Assembly (NCBI GenBank): GCA_026990885.1
Contig: JALXCO010000170.1
Span: 1-5,672 of the forward strand
From: Desulfurococcales archaeon
GTDB lineage: Archaea; Thermoproteota; Thermoprotei_A; Sulfolobales; AG1
DNA length: 5,672 nucleotides
Direction: 5' to 3'
The position numbers were made by a program, and so were the translations under genes. Below, piece after piece: positions 4,516 to 5,672 of the stretch (the stretch's first letter is position 1; every line of letters starts with the position of its first letter). The notes under the pieces were generated by a model. That model was not told the DNA's origin. It searched no databases and saw nothing but the letters and a program-made list of their open reading frames with translations.

Positions 4516-5672
4516 CTATATTATGTAGAAGGCCTGGAACATCGCTACGCTTACCGCTGCCAGGAAGCCCCAGTACACCATGAACGCCTGCATGCTGGTT
4601 ATCGTGTGGCCAACATAGATCCTGTTTGACAGGGCCTTAGCTAGGAAGAAGAACAGCAGAGCTATACCAGCTATAACGTGCGCCAGATGCACCAGTGAAA
4701 CGGCGAAGAACGATTGTATAGCCAGTATCGGGCTGTTTATTGTGAATCCTCTAAACATCAGATCAACATACTCAAACACCGTGAATAGCACGAACCCTAC
4801 GGCGGCTATGATCGATACAACAAGAGCCACCCTGGTAGCCGTTAGATCACCCTTCCTAGCACTCGAGATAGCCGCATAGAATGCTGCAGCGCTAGCGAGC
4901 ATCGCGGTAACAGCTATAACTCCAAATACAGGGTTGTGTAGCTCTAGCCCTGATGGCCACCAGCTGCTGTTGGCCCTCAAGAATATGTAGGCTCCGAAAA
5001 GCCCTGTGAAGAAGACGAAGTCTCCGGTAATGAATGCCCACATACCCAAGGTAACTCTATGTATACCGCTGAATGGCCATGTCTCCTTATCCTTATCATT
5101 GTCCCTCTCAACAATCTCTATAAGGTTGAACTTTCCTCTATAGTCATCGTACAGCCAGCCGAACGCAGCTATAAGGAATATAACTACACCTATAGCCAGT
5201 ATAAGCGGCGAGGTCGCTAACCCTAGAAACGCCACAAACGGCCCAAGGGATATCAGGAACGGCCACGGGCTAAAGGCGTTTACATGATGGTGGTTACCCC
5301 CTCCATCAGCTGTTATGGGCATGACCTTTAGCTTATTGCCCTCAACGACTGGTGTGCCCTCGAAATTGTGCTCTGGAGGAGGCGATGTGGTTAGCCACTC
5401 ATATGTCCATGCACCCCACGGGTTGTTCCCTGCTGGCTCTCCATACTTTAGGCTGTAGAGGAAGTTGGCGAACATTATTAGCTGGGATGGGCCGAATATG
5501 AATGCGCCTATCGTAGCTATCATGTTCCAGAAGCCCCATCCGGTGTCTGGTAGGTAGGTGTATATTCTTCTCGGCATCTCGGCGAAGAAGAACATTGGTC
5601 CATACAGCAGGTTGAACCCTATCATTGACAGCACAAAGTGTGCTTTTCCTAGTGCTTCATTGTACATTCTTC
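4516..5672 (-). CDS. Fused haem-copper oxidase subunit I-III, C-terminal part (start beyond the window)
   Basis: This is the last about 385 residues of a terminal oxidase catalytic protein, cut by the right edge. The frame is open through the edge (an Arg codon precedes the Met at 5667), and RMYNEALGKAHF is the internal subunit I sequence, so that Met is not the start. Counting from it, subunit I continues with the haem-propionate arginine pair in MPRRIYTY (33-34), the last helices, and the A-type hallmark NPWG...EW...SPPPEHNF (82-102). A linker with three histidines (126-128) leads into a subunit III domain from about 132: FSPWPF, LGMWAFITGDFVFFTGLFGAY (from 207) and HLAH (327-330) match conserved III segments, and about seven helices can be counted. 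The haem and CuB histidines lie upstream, outside the window. I-III fusions occur in crenarchaeal and some bacterial oxidases (SoxM, caa3 type). It transfers electrons to oxygen and pumps protons across the cell membrane. Confidence 0.95.
   Translation of the reverse strand, partial: RMYNEALGKAHFVLSMIGFNLLYGPMFFFAEMPRRIYTYLPDTGWGFWNMIATIGAFIFGPSQLIMFANFLYSLKYGEPAGNNPWGAWTYEWLTTSPPPEHNFEGTPVVEGNKLKVMPITADGGGNHHHVNAFSPWPFLISLGPFVAFLGLATSPLILAIGVVIFLIAAFGWLYDDYRGKFNLIEIVERDNDKDKETWPFSGIHRVTLGMWAFITGDFVFFTGLFGAYIFLRANSSWWPSGLELHNPVFGVIAVTAMLASAAAFYAAISSARKGDLTATRVALVVSIIAAVGFVLFTVFEYVDLMFRGFTINSPILAIQSFFAVSLVHLAHVIAGIALLFFFLAKALSNRIYVGHTITSMQAFMVYWGFLAAVSVAMFQAFYII

Overview
The window looks like chromosomal DNA from a thermophilic, oxygen-respiring member of the Crenarchaeota/Thermoproteota. 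The signs are: arginine codons almost all AGA/AGG and isoleucine often ATA; GAGGTGA-type ribosome binding sites combined with archaeal TATA boxes and T-tract transcription ends; an M32 (Pfu/Taq type) metallocarboxypeptidase; and a fused subunit I-III haem-copper oxidase paired with a membrane-anchored blue-copper-like protein. This is judged from sequence character only; I cannot name the genus.

Layout. 17-496 (+) is a multi-helix membrane protein of unknown role, converging on a minus-strand block. Everything else reads leftward. 4516-5672 is the C-terminal part of a fused cytochrome oxidase subunit I-III whose start lies beyond the right edge. A gap of about 140 bp follows, with a T-tract, a TATA-like box and G-runs. 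Then come a three-helix small membrane protein (4082-4375) and, 2 bp on, an anchored cupredoxin in the subunit II position (3552-4079). About 300 bp of very AT-rich spacer leads to a 71-residue orphan gene (3034-3249) with its own promoter. The M32 carboxypeptidase (1378-2889) has a GTG start and is probably leaderless. A minimal nucleotidyltransferase (872-1300) and a small basic protein of unknown function (542-850) form a two-gene unit at the left.

How they work together. The three right-hand genes make up part of a terminal oxidase. The subunit II-position protein has one Cys, two His and one Met in the spacing of a mononuclear type 1 copper site (as in rusticyanin and sulfocyanin), not the two-Cys CuA site of ordinary subunit II. 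It may therefore be a tethered blue-copper electron donor or a CuA-less electron entry module. The carboxypeptidase is ordinary peptide turnover. The nucleotidyltransferase/basic protein pair has the look of an accessory or toxin-antitoxin-like module, but the partner protein is unrecognised.

Two start sites should be moved downstream from the longest-frame choice (4375 instead of 4384; 3249/3252 instead of 3279). The nucleotidyltransferase reading frame continues upstream of its only usable ATG without any ATG, GTG or TTG.
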